Assembly: GCA_003218945.1 (NCBI GenBank)
Contig: QHPE01000168.1
Coordinates: forward strand, 5,111-52,665
Source of the DNA: Verrucomicrobiota bacterium
GTDB taxonomy: Bacteria > Verrucomicrobiota > Verrucomicrobiia > Chthoniobacterales > UBA10450
DNA: 47,555 nt
Reading direction: 5' to 3'
Below, piece after piece: positions 27,164 through 34,722 of the stretch; positions within the stretch are counted from its first letter, which is position 1; each line of letters starts with the position of its first letter. Below the pieces are notes generated by a model. The model saw nothing but the letters and a program-made list of their open reading frames with translations, did not search any database and was not told where the DNA came from. A program made the translations under genes and the position numbers.

Positions 27164-27835
27164 CTACTCCTTCACCTCCGATGGAGCAGCTTCTTCCTCC
27201 TCTGACTCGGCACCCTCCTCTTCAGTCAAGCCGAACAAAGAAGTGACTGAGGCACGAACGCGTGCGGCCTTACTCTGTTTTTCCAGCTGTGATTGACACT
27301 CAACCGTGAACCGGGCAAACGGGATTGCTTCGAGACGGGCGTGCGGGATTGATTTACCTGACATTTCGCACTTTCCGTACGTTCCAACCTCGATACGCTT
27401 GAGTGCCTCATCGATCTCATACAGCGCGTCCTGCTCTTGCGATAGCAAACTCAGCGCGAAATCGCGATCGTATGCGTCCGAACCGGCATCGGCCTGGTGC
27501 ATTCCGAAAGCCGACGCTTCGCTGCCTTCAGCACGGGACCTAAGTGTACCCTGAGCGACGCCGGCCATGGAATCGACTACTGCGTCGCGAAGCTGAAGGA
27601 GCTTTTGTTTTTGTTTACGAACGAAGGGATCCAGTTTCTTTTCGCGATGGTTCAACCCAAGAAGCACCGCAGCTGCCGACTCAATGCTTTGCAAATTTGC
27701 CTTTGGCGAGCGGCGCGCGGTCTTTTTTGTACGCACAGGAGTTTTGTGCCCGGTCTTCCTGGCGTGAAGCTTGCGAGCTGGCTTCCGTACAGCCGACTTT
27801 GCGCCAGAACTCTTCTTTTTCTTTGATTTGGCCAT
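27164..27835 (-). CDS. DksA/TraR-family protein with an incomplete zinc finger and a basic N terminus
   Basis: 223 residues. The first 45 are Lys/Arg-rich, the middle is a coiled coil, and the DksA signature follows: ALYEIDEALKRIEVGTYGKC, EMSGKSIPHARLEAIPFARF and TVECQSQLEK. Of the four zinc ligands only two Cys remain (GKCEMS has Ser in place of the second; FTVEC lacks the third). The C terminus is Glu-rich. DksA family members act on RNA polymerase through the secondary channel. The link with ribosomal genes downstream suggests a role in growth-rate control, but that is inference. Confidence 0.82.
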   Translation of the reverse strand: MAKSKKKKSSGAKSAVRKPARKLHARKTGHKTPVRTKKTARRSPKANLQSIESAAAVLLGLNHREKKLDPFVRKQKQKLLQLRDAVVDSMAGVAQGTLRSRAEGSEASAFGMHQADAGSDAYDRDFALSLLSQEQDALYEIDEALKRIEVGTYGKCEMSGKSIPHARLEAIPFARFTVECQSQLEKQSKAARVRASVTSLFGLTEEEGAESEEEEAAPSEVKE

Positions 27836-28025
27836 AGTGACTGTTGAGCGTCCCTTCTAATCGACCGGGGGTTGGAAAATGGACGCTTAATTAAGAACAT
27901 TTATCTCAGCGCGCAAGCGGATTCGCCCAAAAAAGTTTCGGTTGGGTACCGCAACGATCTTTAGCTCTAACGTCCACCGTCCCAGAGGGATTAATGAATG
28001 GCTGATCTGATGGAGGTTCGAGATA

Positions 28026-29147
28026 TCAATCACATACCAGGCGCAAACCTGCGGCTTGCTGATTGAGTCCGCAGCCTAACACGATTGCGTGGCGCGCGTC
28101 TGGAATTGGCGTTCGCGAACGTGAAAGCCGCATTGGAACCTTTGAGTCGGCGTGAAGTACAGGCGGAAGCTCTCTCCTGCGCAAAGCTTCCGCCGCGAGA
28201 ATGACCTGCCACAATCCTGCCGCGCCAACGCTTTCGCCCAAGGCAGGTTTGACGGTGTACACCAGCGCATTTGGGAGAAGCCTCTGAAGCGCGTGAGATT
28301 CTGCTACGTCGATAAATGTCCCGTTCGCGCTTGAAATCACAAAATCGATTTCTGTTTGGGCGAGATCGCACAGGATGTGCTTCAAAAGTTTTTCCGCTTC
28401 GGCTCGTCTGCTAAAATATCCGCCCGGATGCGCGCATTCAATAAGCATACGGCCGTCACGTGCGAGAAGGATTGCCCCTGCGCCTTCGCTCAAGATCATT
28501 CCGCAATTCTGCTTCCCATACGGCTCAATCGGAGGGGCTACACGAAGCAAACGCCACCGCCGGTAAGCATCACACAACAGCCAATCGATCTCTTCGGTCC
28601 CCACGACTAGGCAATAGTCCAACGGCTCACTCTCCATGAGCTCCTGCGCCATTTTGACCGCTGCGAGCCCAACTGCTCCGTCTCCAACGAGCGTGTAAGT
28701 AACACCGGTTATTCCGAGAATCGCCGCAAGATGGCTTGCCGGCGCGTTGAACACTGTTTCTGGGAACAAGAGCGGACTGGCCGACTCAGCGCCTGTGTTC
28801 ACGATGTCGCGGTAGAAACGTTTCGTATAAATGACGCCTCCATTCGAGATGGCGAAGATCAGCGCAACCCGTTCCGCATTCGTCGCGTCGATTTTTAGCC
28901 CGCCAGACTCCAACGCGCTCAACCCAGCTGCTGCTGCAAAACGCGAAATAGCACTGGCGCGACGAAGGCGCGCATGGGCAACGTGCGCTGACTCCGGTAC
29001 GCGAAAAACCGTGTAAGAGCGGCATGCGAACTCTTCCGAAATCGTTGTCGCAGATGCCTCTTCGCCCGCAATCAATCGCTTCCAAACTAAATCAATTGCA
29101 GTTCCAAGAGGTGTCACCCACCCCATGCCAGCAATCGCCAGACTCAT
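28026..29147 (-). CDS. ketosynthase-like protein without catalytic residues (chain-length-factor type)
   Basis: 373 residues with the thiolase-fold pattern of beta-ketoacyl synthases. The active-site Cys is replaced (VGDGAVG where NACASG stands in its neighbour, D156 at the Cys place), the first His is Asn (SSANGTF) and the second His is Glu (TVKPALGESVGAAG); only the Lys is kept. This is the pattern of a KS-beta or chain-length factor that pairs with an active KS. Its ATG overlaps the stop of the active KS gene (ATGA at 29144-29147), strongly suggesting a heterodimer. No ACP, KR or thioesterase gene is visible nearby. The product is unknown. Confidence 0.75.
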   Translation of the reverse strand: MSLAIAGMGWVTPLGTAIDLVWKRLIAGEEASATTISEEFACRSYTVFRVPESAHVAHARLRRASAISRFAAAAGLSALESGGLKIDATNAERVALIFAISNGGVIYTKRFYRDIVNTGAESASPLLFPETVFNAPASHLAAILGITGVTYTLVGDGAVGLAAVKMAQELMESEPLDYCLVVGTEEIDWLLCDAYRRWRLLRVAPPIEPYGKQNCGMILSEGAGAILLARDGRMLIECAHPGGYFSRRAEAEKLLKHILCDLAQTEIDFVISSANGTFIDVAESHALQRLLPNALVYTVKPALGESVGAAGLWQVILAAEALRRRELPPVLHADSKVPMRLSRSRTPIPDARHAIVLGCGLNQQAAGLRLVCD

Positions 29148-30373
29148 GCGTCGCCTGTCCGTCGTAGCCCTGGCGAAGGTGGAAATTTACGCATTACAAT
29201 CGAAGCATTCGTTCCGCCGAATCCAAATGAGTTTGAAAGCGCTGTGCGGACAACAGCTGGTCGCGCTTCGTTCGCGACGATGTTTAGATCGAGATCGTCA
29301 TCCAGTCCCGAGAAATTGATGTTAGCTGGAAGAAACTGATGCTCCAGGGCAAGCAAACAGACGATGGCCTCGATGGCGCCGGCAGCTCCGAGAGAATGAC
29401 CCATCATACTTTTGGTTGAGCTTACTGGCACGCGGTTGAACAACGCGCTGATTGCTCTGCCCTCGGCCGTGTCATTGAAGAGCGTGGCTGTTCCATGCGC
29501 ATTGATGTAATCGACGTCGGCCGCGGAGATGTCCGCGCTCTCCAGAGCTCGCTGCATTGCTTGTCGCGGACCGCTGCCGGAGGGCTCCGGTTGTGTGATG
29601 TGAAAATTGTCCGTGGAAATGCCATAGCCAATGATTTCCGCAAGCACAGGCGCGCCCCGGCGTCGCGCCAACTCGAGATTTTCCATCGCCAAAACCGCAG
29701 CACCTTCGCCCAGCACCATACCAGATCGATGCTGGTCAAACGGGCGGCATTTCTCCGGCGTCGATGCCTGAAGCGAATCGAAGCCTACAAAGACCATCTC
29801 TGAGACTGCGTCATACCCGCCGGCTAATACGCGTTGATAGCAACCGGACCGCACGCATTCAAACGCATGCCCGATCGCATTTGTGCCGGAGGCGCAAGCG
29901 TTCGCAATTACCTCGCATGGAGCGGAAATTCCAAAAGCCGCCTGCGCATCGATCACCGGCTTTTGTGCCGGATAATTTGCAATCCACGTCGCCGCATGGC
30001 GCAAATCTCCTGCTCGTTGTAACGAGCGGTAATAGCGCTCGCCGTAAGACATGCCCCCGCTTGTCGTTCCAACTACCGCTAGCTCCGGTTCAAATTCAGG
30101 CTGTTGTGTTAAGAGTTCTTGCAGCGCCTCAATCATCATGTGCGACGCGCGATGCAGGCGTCCCGAACGCGGTACTTGCGCGTGGCTGGAAAGCAGACGC
30201 GCGTCGGAGACTTGACCTGCGGTTTTGCATCGGCATTCAGTGACTGAAAAGCGCATCACGGGACTCACACAGTCCCGTGCACTCTGGAGCGATTCGAGCG
30301 TTTCGGCCAATCCGAACCCGAGCGGACTAACTACGCCTGCGGCCGTAACTGCCACGCGAGCTGGATCATTCAT
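29144..30373 (-). CDS. beta-ketoacyl-ACP synthase II-like (KS-alpha)
   Basis: About 409 residues from the ATG at 30373, preceded by a GAGAGAG-type ribosome site; a GATAAT hexamer at 30399-30404 overlaps an upstream ATG and may be the -10. The catalytic triad is complete: C160 (NACASG), H293 (NAHGTAT) and H326 (KSMMGHSLGAAG) with K321. The C terminus has NSFGFGGTNASIV. It condenses malonyl-ACP with an acyl chain. Paired with the inactive partner it resembles type II polyketide or polyene synthases more than housekeeping FabF, but FabF cannot be excluded. Confidence 0.82.
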   Translation of the reverse strand: MNDPARVAVTAAGVVSPLGFGLAETLESLQSARDCVSPVMRFSVTECRCKTAGQVSDARLLSSHAQVPRSGRLHRASHMMIEALQELLTQQPEFEPELAVVGTTSGGMSYGERYYRSLQRAGDLRHAATWIANYPAQKPVIDAQAAFGISAPCEVIANACASGTNAIGHAFECVRSGCYQRVLAGGYDAVSEMVFVGFDSLQASTPEKCRPFDQHRSGMVLGEGAAVLAMENLELARRRGAPVLAEIIGYGISTDNFHITQPEPSGSGPRQAMQRALESADISAADVDYINAHGTATLFNDTAEGRAISALFNRVPVSSTKSMMGHSLGAAGAIEAIVCLLALEHQFLPANINFSGLDDDLDLNIVANEARPAVVRTALSNSFGFGGTNASIVMRKFPPSPGLRRTGDA

Positions 30374-30584
30374 GCTCTCTCGCCTGTCTGCTTGAGCCAT
30401 TATCTGATGTGAAAAATTGACCTTGATTTCTATTGCATTCTTAAAAGAAGCATTTTACAAGTGACCGCAAAACGGGAAACGAAAGCCCGGAAGTTGGTGG
30501 ATTGTCAGTTGAGTTTATTCAATGGCGATTTGAAATCCGATAAGCGGAAACAGTTACCTGGCTGCGTTTTCTAGAATAAACTCA

Positions 30585-30929
30585 ATGGGAACCAAATTAT
30601 ACGTAGGCAATCTCCCCTTCAACACCACGGAGAACGAACTGCAGGAGCTCTTTTCGCAAGCTGGCGCTGTGCAGGAAGTGACTCTCATGCAGGACCGATT
30701 CACTGGCAAATCACGTGGATTCGCCTTTGTCACCATGGGTACTGATGAGGAAGCGCAGAATGCCATCTCGAAATTCAACGGCCACACCATGGACGGCCGC
30801 CCGATGACCGTGAATGAGGCGCGTCCGCGCGAGCAGCGGCCGCCGGGTGGTGGCGGCGGTGGTGGACGCTACGGCGGCGGCGGATACGGTGGCCGGCGTG
30901 ACGGTGGCCAGCGGAGAGGTGGTTATTAG
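30585..30929 (+). CDS. glycine-rich RNA-binding protein (RRM)
   Basis: 114 residues: one RRM domain (residues about 3-80) with RNP2 LYVGNL and RNP1 KSRGFAFVTM, then a tail of Gly, Arg and Tyr (RGG-like). Such single-RRM proteins bind RNA, often in cold or stress responses, and are frequent in cyanobacteria and Verrucomicrobiota. Monocistronic. Confidence 0.92.
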   Translation: MGTKLYVGNLPFNTTENELQELFSQAGAVQEVTLMQDRFTGKSRGFAFVTMGTDEEAQNAISKFNGHTMDGRPMTVNEARPREQRPPGGGGGGGRYGGGGYGGRRDGGQRRGGY

Positions 30930-31004
30930 GCAAGACGCGTTGCCCCCACATACGTGCTGTAGAGTCCGCTCCCAGCGGGTTTGCGCTCGCCGCCGATTGA
31001 TCTC

Positions 31005-31026
31005 CGTGCGCTGAGGACAGCGCACG
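31005..31026. repeat. hairpin downstream of tRNA-Tyr and of the RRM gene
   Basis: CGTGCGCT, loop GAGGAC, AGCGCACG. No U-tract on either side, so termination is only possible, not shown. Confidence 0.4.
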
Positions 31027-31046
31027 CGGCAGGGCCATTTGGAAAT

Positions 31047-31130
31047 TGGGCAGGGCTGGATTCGAACCAGCGAAGGCGTAAAGCCAGCAGATTTACAGTC
31101 TGCCCCGTTTGGCCACTTCGGTACCTACCC
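31047..31130 (-). tRNA. tRNA-Tyr (GTA)
   Basis: On the minus strand: acceptor GGGTAGG pairs with CCTGCCC plus discriminator A; anticodon arm GCAGA-CTGTAAA-TCTGC gives anticodon GTA; a long variable arm (GGC...GCC) and a T arm GCTGGTTCGAATCCAGC. 84 nucleotides, CCA not encoded. An 8-bp GC hairpin (31005-31026) lies just downstream. Confidence 0.95.
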
Positions 31131-31232
31131 GTCTGATGCGAGCGATTCATATATCCTTGCGCCTCGCAGCTTGCAACTGCATCGAGCGTCACTGCGGTTG
31201 ATCCTCAGATTTCGAGCGACTACTCTTTTGAC

Positions 31233-31439
31233 ATGGGGCTTCTGCGGAGCGTTTTCTGGTTCGGCCTGTTCTTCCTCCTGACATTTTGCTTCGTCGTGCT
31301 ATTCGAGTACGGGCCGCACGATTTTGCCAACGGCGCTCAGAAAGAGTATGCCAGGGTCAAATCGCTCGTTATAAAGCGAATCGAAGGAATCGGGAAAAGG
31401 ACCGATGAACAGACGGCCGTCAAAGCTACTTCGCAGTAA
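31233..31439 (+). CDS. small single-pass membrane protein
   Basis: 68 residues with a membrane helix at about 5-24 (VFWFGLFFLLTFCFVVLF) and a basic soluble tail. No family recognised. Its last 14 bases overlap the end of the truncated imuB on the other strand. Confidence 0.5.
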   Translation: MGLLRSVFWFGLFFLLTFCFVVLFEYGPHDFANGAQKEYARVKSLVIKRIEGIGKRTDEQTAVKATSQ

Positions 31440-31953
31440 CAGCGAGAGTTTCTATTGGCAAACGTGCGAGAAATTCTTTTGCGTTCTCGATCTCCAACAT
31501 GGGGTGGGCGAGGTGTGCTGCGAGAAAACTGCTGTCCGCAGTCGGAGCAACCGCAGCTCGAGCGCGAATGTCGCATTCGCTTAATTGCTCGATAACGCGG
31601 CAGACCTTCTTACTTAAATTGTGACAGTCTGTAAACTGAACGCTGCAAATACCCGGCGCTGTGTCTTCCACAAAAGGGCTGAGAGTGAACGCGTGGTGAA
31701 GTAAAATTTGCTGGATCGTTTTTTCCTGCATGAATGCACGAACTTTGATTCCAACCTGCAATGATCGGGCCAAAGCCTGACTCGGCGTCATACCCTTTCG
31801 AATACCCGCCTTTTCTGCGGCATCGTTCAGTTGAATGATGAGTGGTTTCCTTTCGTGTTCTTCGATCAGTGCTACGGGTTTCAAGCACAGTTCCGGCTGA
31901 TGCCGGGTGGCAGCCTGCAAATAGAAATTCGGCAGATAAATCGTGGCGAACAT
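31426..31953 (-). pseudogene. imuB: ImuB-like Y-family polymerase homologue, truncated to the N-terminal part
   Basis: 175 residues, where ImuB proteins usually have about 450-550. The N-terminal Y-family-like segment is clear (MFATIYLPNFYLQAATRHQP, PVALIEEHERK, AEKAGIRKGMTPSQALA). The frame ends at LPIETLAVTAK, the point at which ImuB normally continues into the helix-hairpin-helix and little-finger regions. None of that is found downstream. ImuB links RecA/ImuA, the beta clamp and DnaE2 in the SOS mutasome. As read, clamp- and partner-binding parts are missing. It starts right at the imuA stop (31953), so they were one operon. Confidence 0.65.
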
Positions 31954-32603
31954 CAGTTTAGCTGAGTTCTACCTTCTGGTTGAATATGCGATCGTTTCAC
32001 AACGATGCGCACTTGCGAAAGGGCGTTCTGTGTTTCAAAAGTTCGAATATCCCAGGAATTTTCAAGGAGCAGTTTAAGTTGCGCGCTGCTAACCATTTCA
32101 TACCGCGTGAGAACCAAACATGCGGTGGGAACCACCTCGACCAATCGTTGCAACCGATACCAATTCGTTTGCGGAATTTTGCGCAATTCTTCCGGCGCGT
32201 TGAGGACCAGATCGACAATCACCAGCGGGAAATTGCCGTCTCGCAAAAGAAGATCGGCCGCTTTGATAGCTTCAGATGCTTTGCTGCACCGGACCCAAAG
32301 CAGGTGTTGCAGTCGCGGATTCTCAACTCCGGACGGGTCAAACGAATCGCGTCCATCAATCAAGGCCAGGAAATAATTATCGCGATACGCGCAATGGATC
32401 AGCGCGTGAATGAGCGATGCGCTGCCCGCGCTTATTTGTGGGCTGATCAATTCCGTGATCGCCCCACGCGGCAATCCGCCGCTAATTTGTTCGTCAAGAA
32501 AAGATAAACTGGTAAACAAGCGCGTAGGCGTCGTGACGGCGACATGAGGAAAACGCTCCGTCAGCAGTTTGCGAAGATCGATAATCTTGGCGCTCGCAGT
32601 CAT
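31953..32603 (-). CDS. imuA: ImuA-like RecA-related SOS mutasome protein
   Basis: About 216 residues from the ATG at 32603, the likely start because the upstream in-frame ATG at 32621 lies inside a palindrome. SGGLPRGAITELISPQISAG is the degenerate Walker A region of ImuA, followed by RecA-like strands (FLALIDGRDSFDP, NFPLVIVDLVL). ImuA works with ImuB and DnaE2 in damage-induced mutagenesis. A LexA box at 32634-32647 lies 31 bp upstream. The ImuB partner is truncated and no dnaE2 is present in the window. Confidence 0.8.
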   Translation of the reverse strand: MTASAKIIDLRKLLTERFPHVAVTTPTRLFTSLSFLDEQISGGLPRGAITELISPQISAGSASLIHALIHCAYRDNYFLALIDGRDSFDPSGVENPRLQHLLWVRCSKASEAIKAADLLLRDGNFPLVIVDLVLNAPEELRKIPQTNWYRLQRLVEVVPTACLVLTRYEMVSSAQLKLLLENSWDIRTFETQNALSQVRIVVKRSHIQPEGRTQLN

Positions 32604-32617
32604 GAGGAGAAAACATG

Positions 32618-32636
32618 ACATATTGAATCAATATGT
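32618..32636. repeat. palindrome in the imuA leader
   Basis: ACATATTGAATCAATATGT: 9-bp arms with one central base, between the LexA box and the imuA start. It overlaps the LexA box by 3 bp. A second operator or leader hairpin is possible. Confidence 0.5.
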
Positions 32637-32647
32637 TCAAATGAACC
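32634..32647. promoter_or_regulatory. LexA box upstream of imuA
   Basis: TGTTCAAATGAACC. Shares the exact 12-mer GTTCAAATGAAC with the site upstream of lexA and fits TGTTC-N4-GAACA, the verrucomicrobial LexA motif as I recall it. Confidence 0.8.
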
Positions 32648-32659
32648 TATTCACTGACG

Positions 32660-32750
32660 TCCTGAGCAGAGCGAAGTGGAGTCGAAGGATCCCGTTGAGC
32701 TAGCTTTCCGTATTGCTACGGCATTCCTCGACTTCGCTCGGAATGACAGC
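32660..32750. repeat. dispersed intergenic inverted repeat
   Basis: GAGCGAAGT (32669-32677) and its complement ACTTCGCTC (32731-32739) bound a loop of about 53 bp. The right arm CTTCGCTCGGAATGACA recurs with one mismatch at 39969-39985, so the element is dispersed. Confidence 0.65.
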
Positions 32751-32754
32751 TCTT

Positions 32755-33372
32755 TCAGTGCCTTTTCCGTCGTTCTTGTTTCCGGATCAGCGACACCATC
32801 ACGCCTTGAATCTTGAGCTCTCGAGCCGGCACCAAATCCGGATAATGCGGGTTTTCCGCCTTGAGATATGGCCGGCCGCGTTCCACCACATATCGTTTCA
32901 ACGATGTTTCGCCGTCGATCAGTGCCGCAACGATATCACCGTTGTGCACTTCTTTGGTGTCTTCCAGGATCACAATATCACCATCGAGAACGTGCGCGCC
33001 AATCATTGAGTCACCCCGAACGCGCAACGCAAATGTGCCGCGATTTTTCAACACATTCGCCGAGCGGGTATCGAGCGACACATGGCCTTCGATGCTCTGC
33101 TCGGTTAACGCCGACATCCCAGCCGGAATCTGGCCGTAGATTGGAATGTCGGTAATCCGGACTTTCATGGCGGGCGTGATCAACGCTCGAGCCTTGCGCG
33201 CGTGGCGGTTGAGAAAACCTTTTCGCTCCAACGCCGCGATATATTGCATCACGGAGGTCTGGCTGGCGAACCCGAAGTGATTTTGAATCTCGCGCGTGCT
33301 CGGCGTAAAACCCTTTTCGCGCTGCTCGCGCTGAATAAAATCAAGCACGGTCCTCTGCCTCTCGGTCAGCAT
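32755..33372 (-). CDS. lexA: LexA repressor
   Basis: 205 residues. Winged-helix domain (FTPSTREIQNHFGFASQTSV, GFLNRHARKARAL), Ala84-Gly85 cleavage site in IPAGMSAL, catalytic S122 (RGDSM) and K159 (ETSLKRYVV). It represses SOS genes until RecA-stimulated self-cleavage. A LexA box lies 35 bp upstream, so it is autoregulated. Normal length. Confidence 0.95.
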   Translation of the reverse strand: MLTERQRTVLDFIQREQREKGFTPSTREIQNHFGFASQTSVMQYIAALERKGFLNRHARKARALITPAMKVRITDIPIYGQIPAGMSALTEQSIEGHVSLDTRSANVLKNRGTFALRVRGDSMIGAHVLDGDIVILEDTKEVHNGDIVAALIDGETSLKRYVVERGRPYLKAENPHYPDLVPARELKIQGVMVSLIRKQERRKRH

Positions 33373-33406
33373 GACGGAATCATCCTTCAGGTCGTCGTAC
33401 GACGCA

Positions 33407-33420
33407 AGTTCAAATGAACA
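33407..33420. promoter_or_regulatory. LexA box upstream of lexA
   Basis: AGTTCAAATGAACA (reverse: TGTTCATTTGAACT). The core 12-mer is identical to that before imuA. It lies 35 bp from the lexA start, suitable for autorepression. Confidence 0.82.
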
Positions 33421-33570
33421 CAGATCGAGATTCGCCTAACCACAAACTGCACGGGCGATAAATCGTTCCGCGTCATCTCTCGTAGACCGCTATCGCCAGA
33501 ATTTCTAGAGTAGCGCAAGCGGACCGCCGATCGTCAGGTCGCGCGCTCCACTCGGGATGACCGGAACGAG

Positions 33571-34386
33571 CTACAGCCGCACCAGATCGACCAAGAATTG
33601 GCACCAAAGGTAAATCATTCCACGCCAGGAATACTTCACGTCGCCTGTCGCAGTTTGCTTGAGAACACCTTTGTGAATGTTATGCGCGATCTGGTCGCGC
33701 AAATCCTTCTCGATGTCAGTCTGAATCTGTGTTTCATCCAGGGGTTCAATCTCGGCAGGATCAACTCTGTTTCGGCGCAGGAACTGGCGATGACTTTGAT
33801 CAAGCTGCCAGAACGAGCGGTCTGGCCGCTGCCGGTTGATCCGAAACGCAGGAGAGAGCTTCAACCCATAGGACAGCGGATAATTCCACGTCGTCCAAAC
33901 ACTGCCGTCTTTTGTGCGCGAGGAAATGCGCAAATAATAAAACGAAAAATCACGCTGCTCATTCAGGCAGATCGCAGCCTGCGCGCGATCTTCTTCCCTG
34001 TAGAACAATCGGAAAAACTGTCGGTAATCTTCCCAATCCCACCCGGCGTCATCGCTGTACACAAATCCTTCCTCCTCGATTTCGCGCGTGATTTCACTCA
34101 GCGCAGGGAACGTTTCCGAAGAGGGGGGGCTTTTCGGCCGAAGCTGTTTTTCCTTCGGAAGCCGCAGTGCTCGAATCCGGGTGAGAATCTCCAACCACGG
34201 CAGAAACAGCCAGCCCACTGCGGCAACCACACCCCACAACCACTTGTCTGTAGCAAAATAAACGGCCAGAAAAGTAGCGGCCAGGATCCCGAGAGCCCCG
34301 GCCTTTTGCGCATACGAATTGTGGAAAGTGCGCAGACCCACGCTGAGCACGGCCACGCCGAGCGTAAGAAGAAGACCAAAAAGCAT
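33571..34386 (-). CDS. membrane protein of unknown function
   Basis: About 271 residues from the ATG at 34386; two in-frame GTG codons just before it are alternatives. Two or three membrane helices occupy the first 70 residues. A soluble domain of about 190 residues follows, rich in aromatic residues (GWDWEDYRQFFRLFYREEDR, DFSFYYLRISSRTKDGSVWT). No family recognised. It follows the glutaredoxin gene by about 16 bp on the same strand. Confidence 0.65.
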   Translation of the reverse strand: MLFGLLLTLGVAVLSVGLRTFHNSYAQKAGALGILAATFLAVYFATDKWLWGVVAAVGWLFLPWLEILTRIRALRLPKEKQLRPKSPPSSETFPALSEITREIEEEGFVYSDDAGWDWEDYRQFFRLFYREEDRAQAAICLNEQRDFSFYYLRISSRTKDGSVWTTWNYPLSYGLKLSPAFRINRQRPDRSFWQLDQSHRQFLRRNRVDPAEIEPLDETQIQTDIEKDLRDQIAHNIHKGVLKQTATGDVKYSWRGMIYLWCQFLVDLVRL

Positions 34387-34402
34387 CACCACAACAGCGT
34401 GC

Positions 34403-34648
34403 CTACGGATTGATCTGGTAATCGTTCAAAAATCTTTGGAGTTGCTCTGTGTCGAAATTCGCCAGGACTTTATCGCCGGCTACAAACGTGGGCACGTAGG
34501 TCTGAGCAGAAAGCTGCTTCATCTCCTCGTATGCCTGCCGATCTTGCCCGACGTCGATCTCCTGGAACTGATAGCCGTTCGCGCTGAGATAATCCTTGGC
34601 ATCAATACACCAGGAGCACCACTGGCGGCTGTAGAGTTTCAATTGCAT
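34403..34648 (-). CDS. glutaredoxin-family protein
   Basis: 81 residues: the CSWC active site at 11-14 after KLYSRQW, the cis-Pro segment TYVPTFVAG, and the short GrxC/NrdH-like fold. A dithiol glutaredoxin or thioredoxin-like small protein reducing disulfides in the cytoplasm. Likely cotranscribed with the next membrane protein gene. Confidence 0.85.
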   Translation of the reverse strand: MQLKLYSRQWCSWCIDAKDYLSANGYQFQEIDVGQDRQAYEEMKQLSAQTYVPTFVAGDKVLANFDTEQLQRFLNDYQINP

Positions 34649-34722
34649 CGGCGGGCGGAAATAAACCAGTCACCATTGCACAGTCAACTCACACGTCGTA
34701 CGGTTCACTTGCGTCCCTGTCG

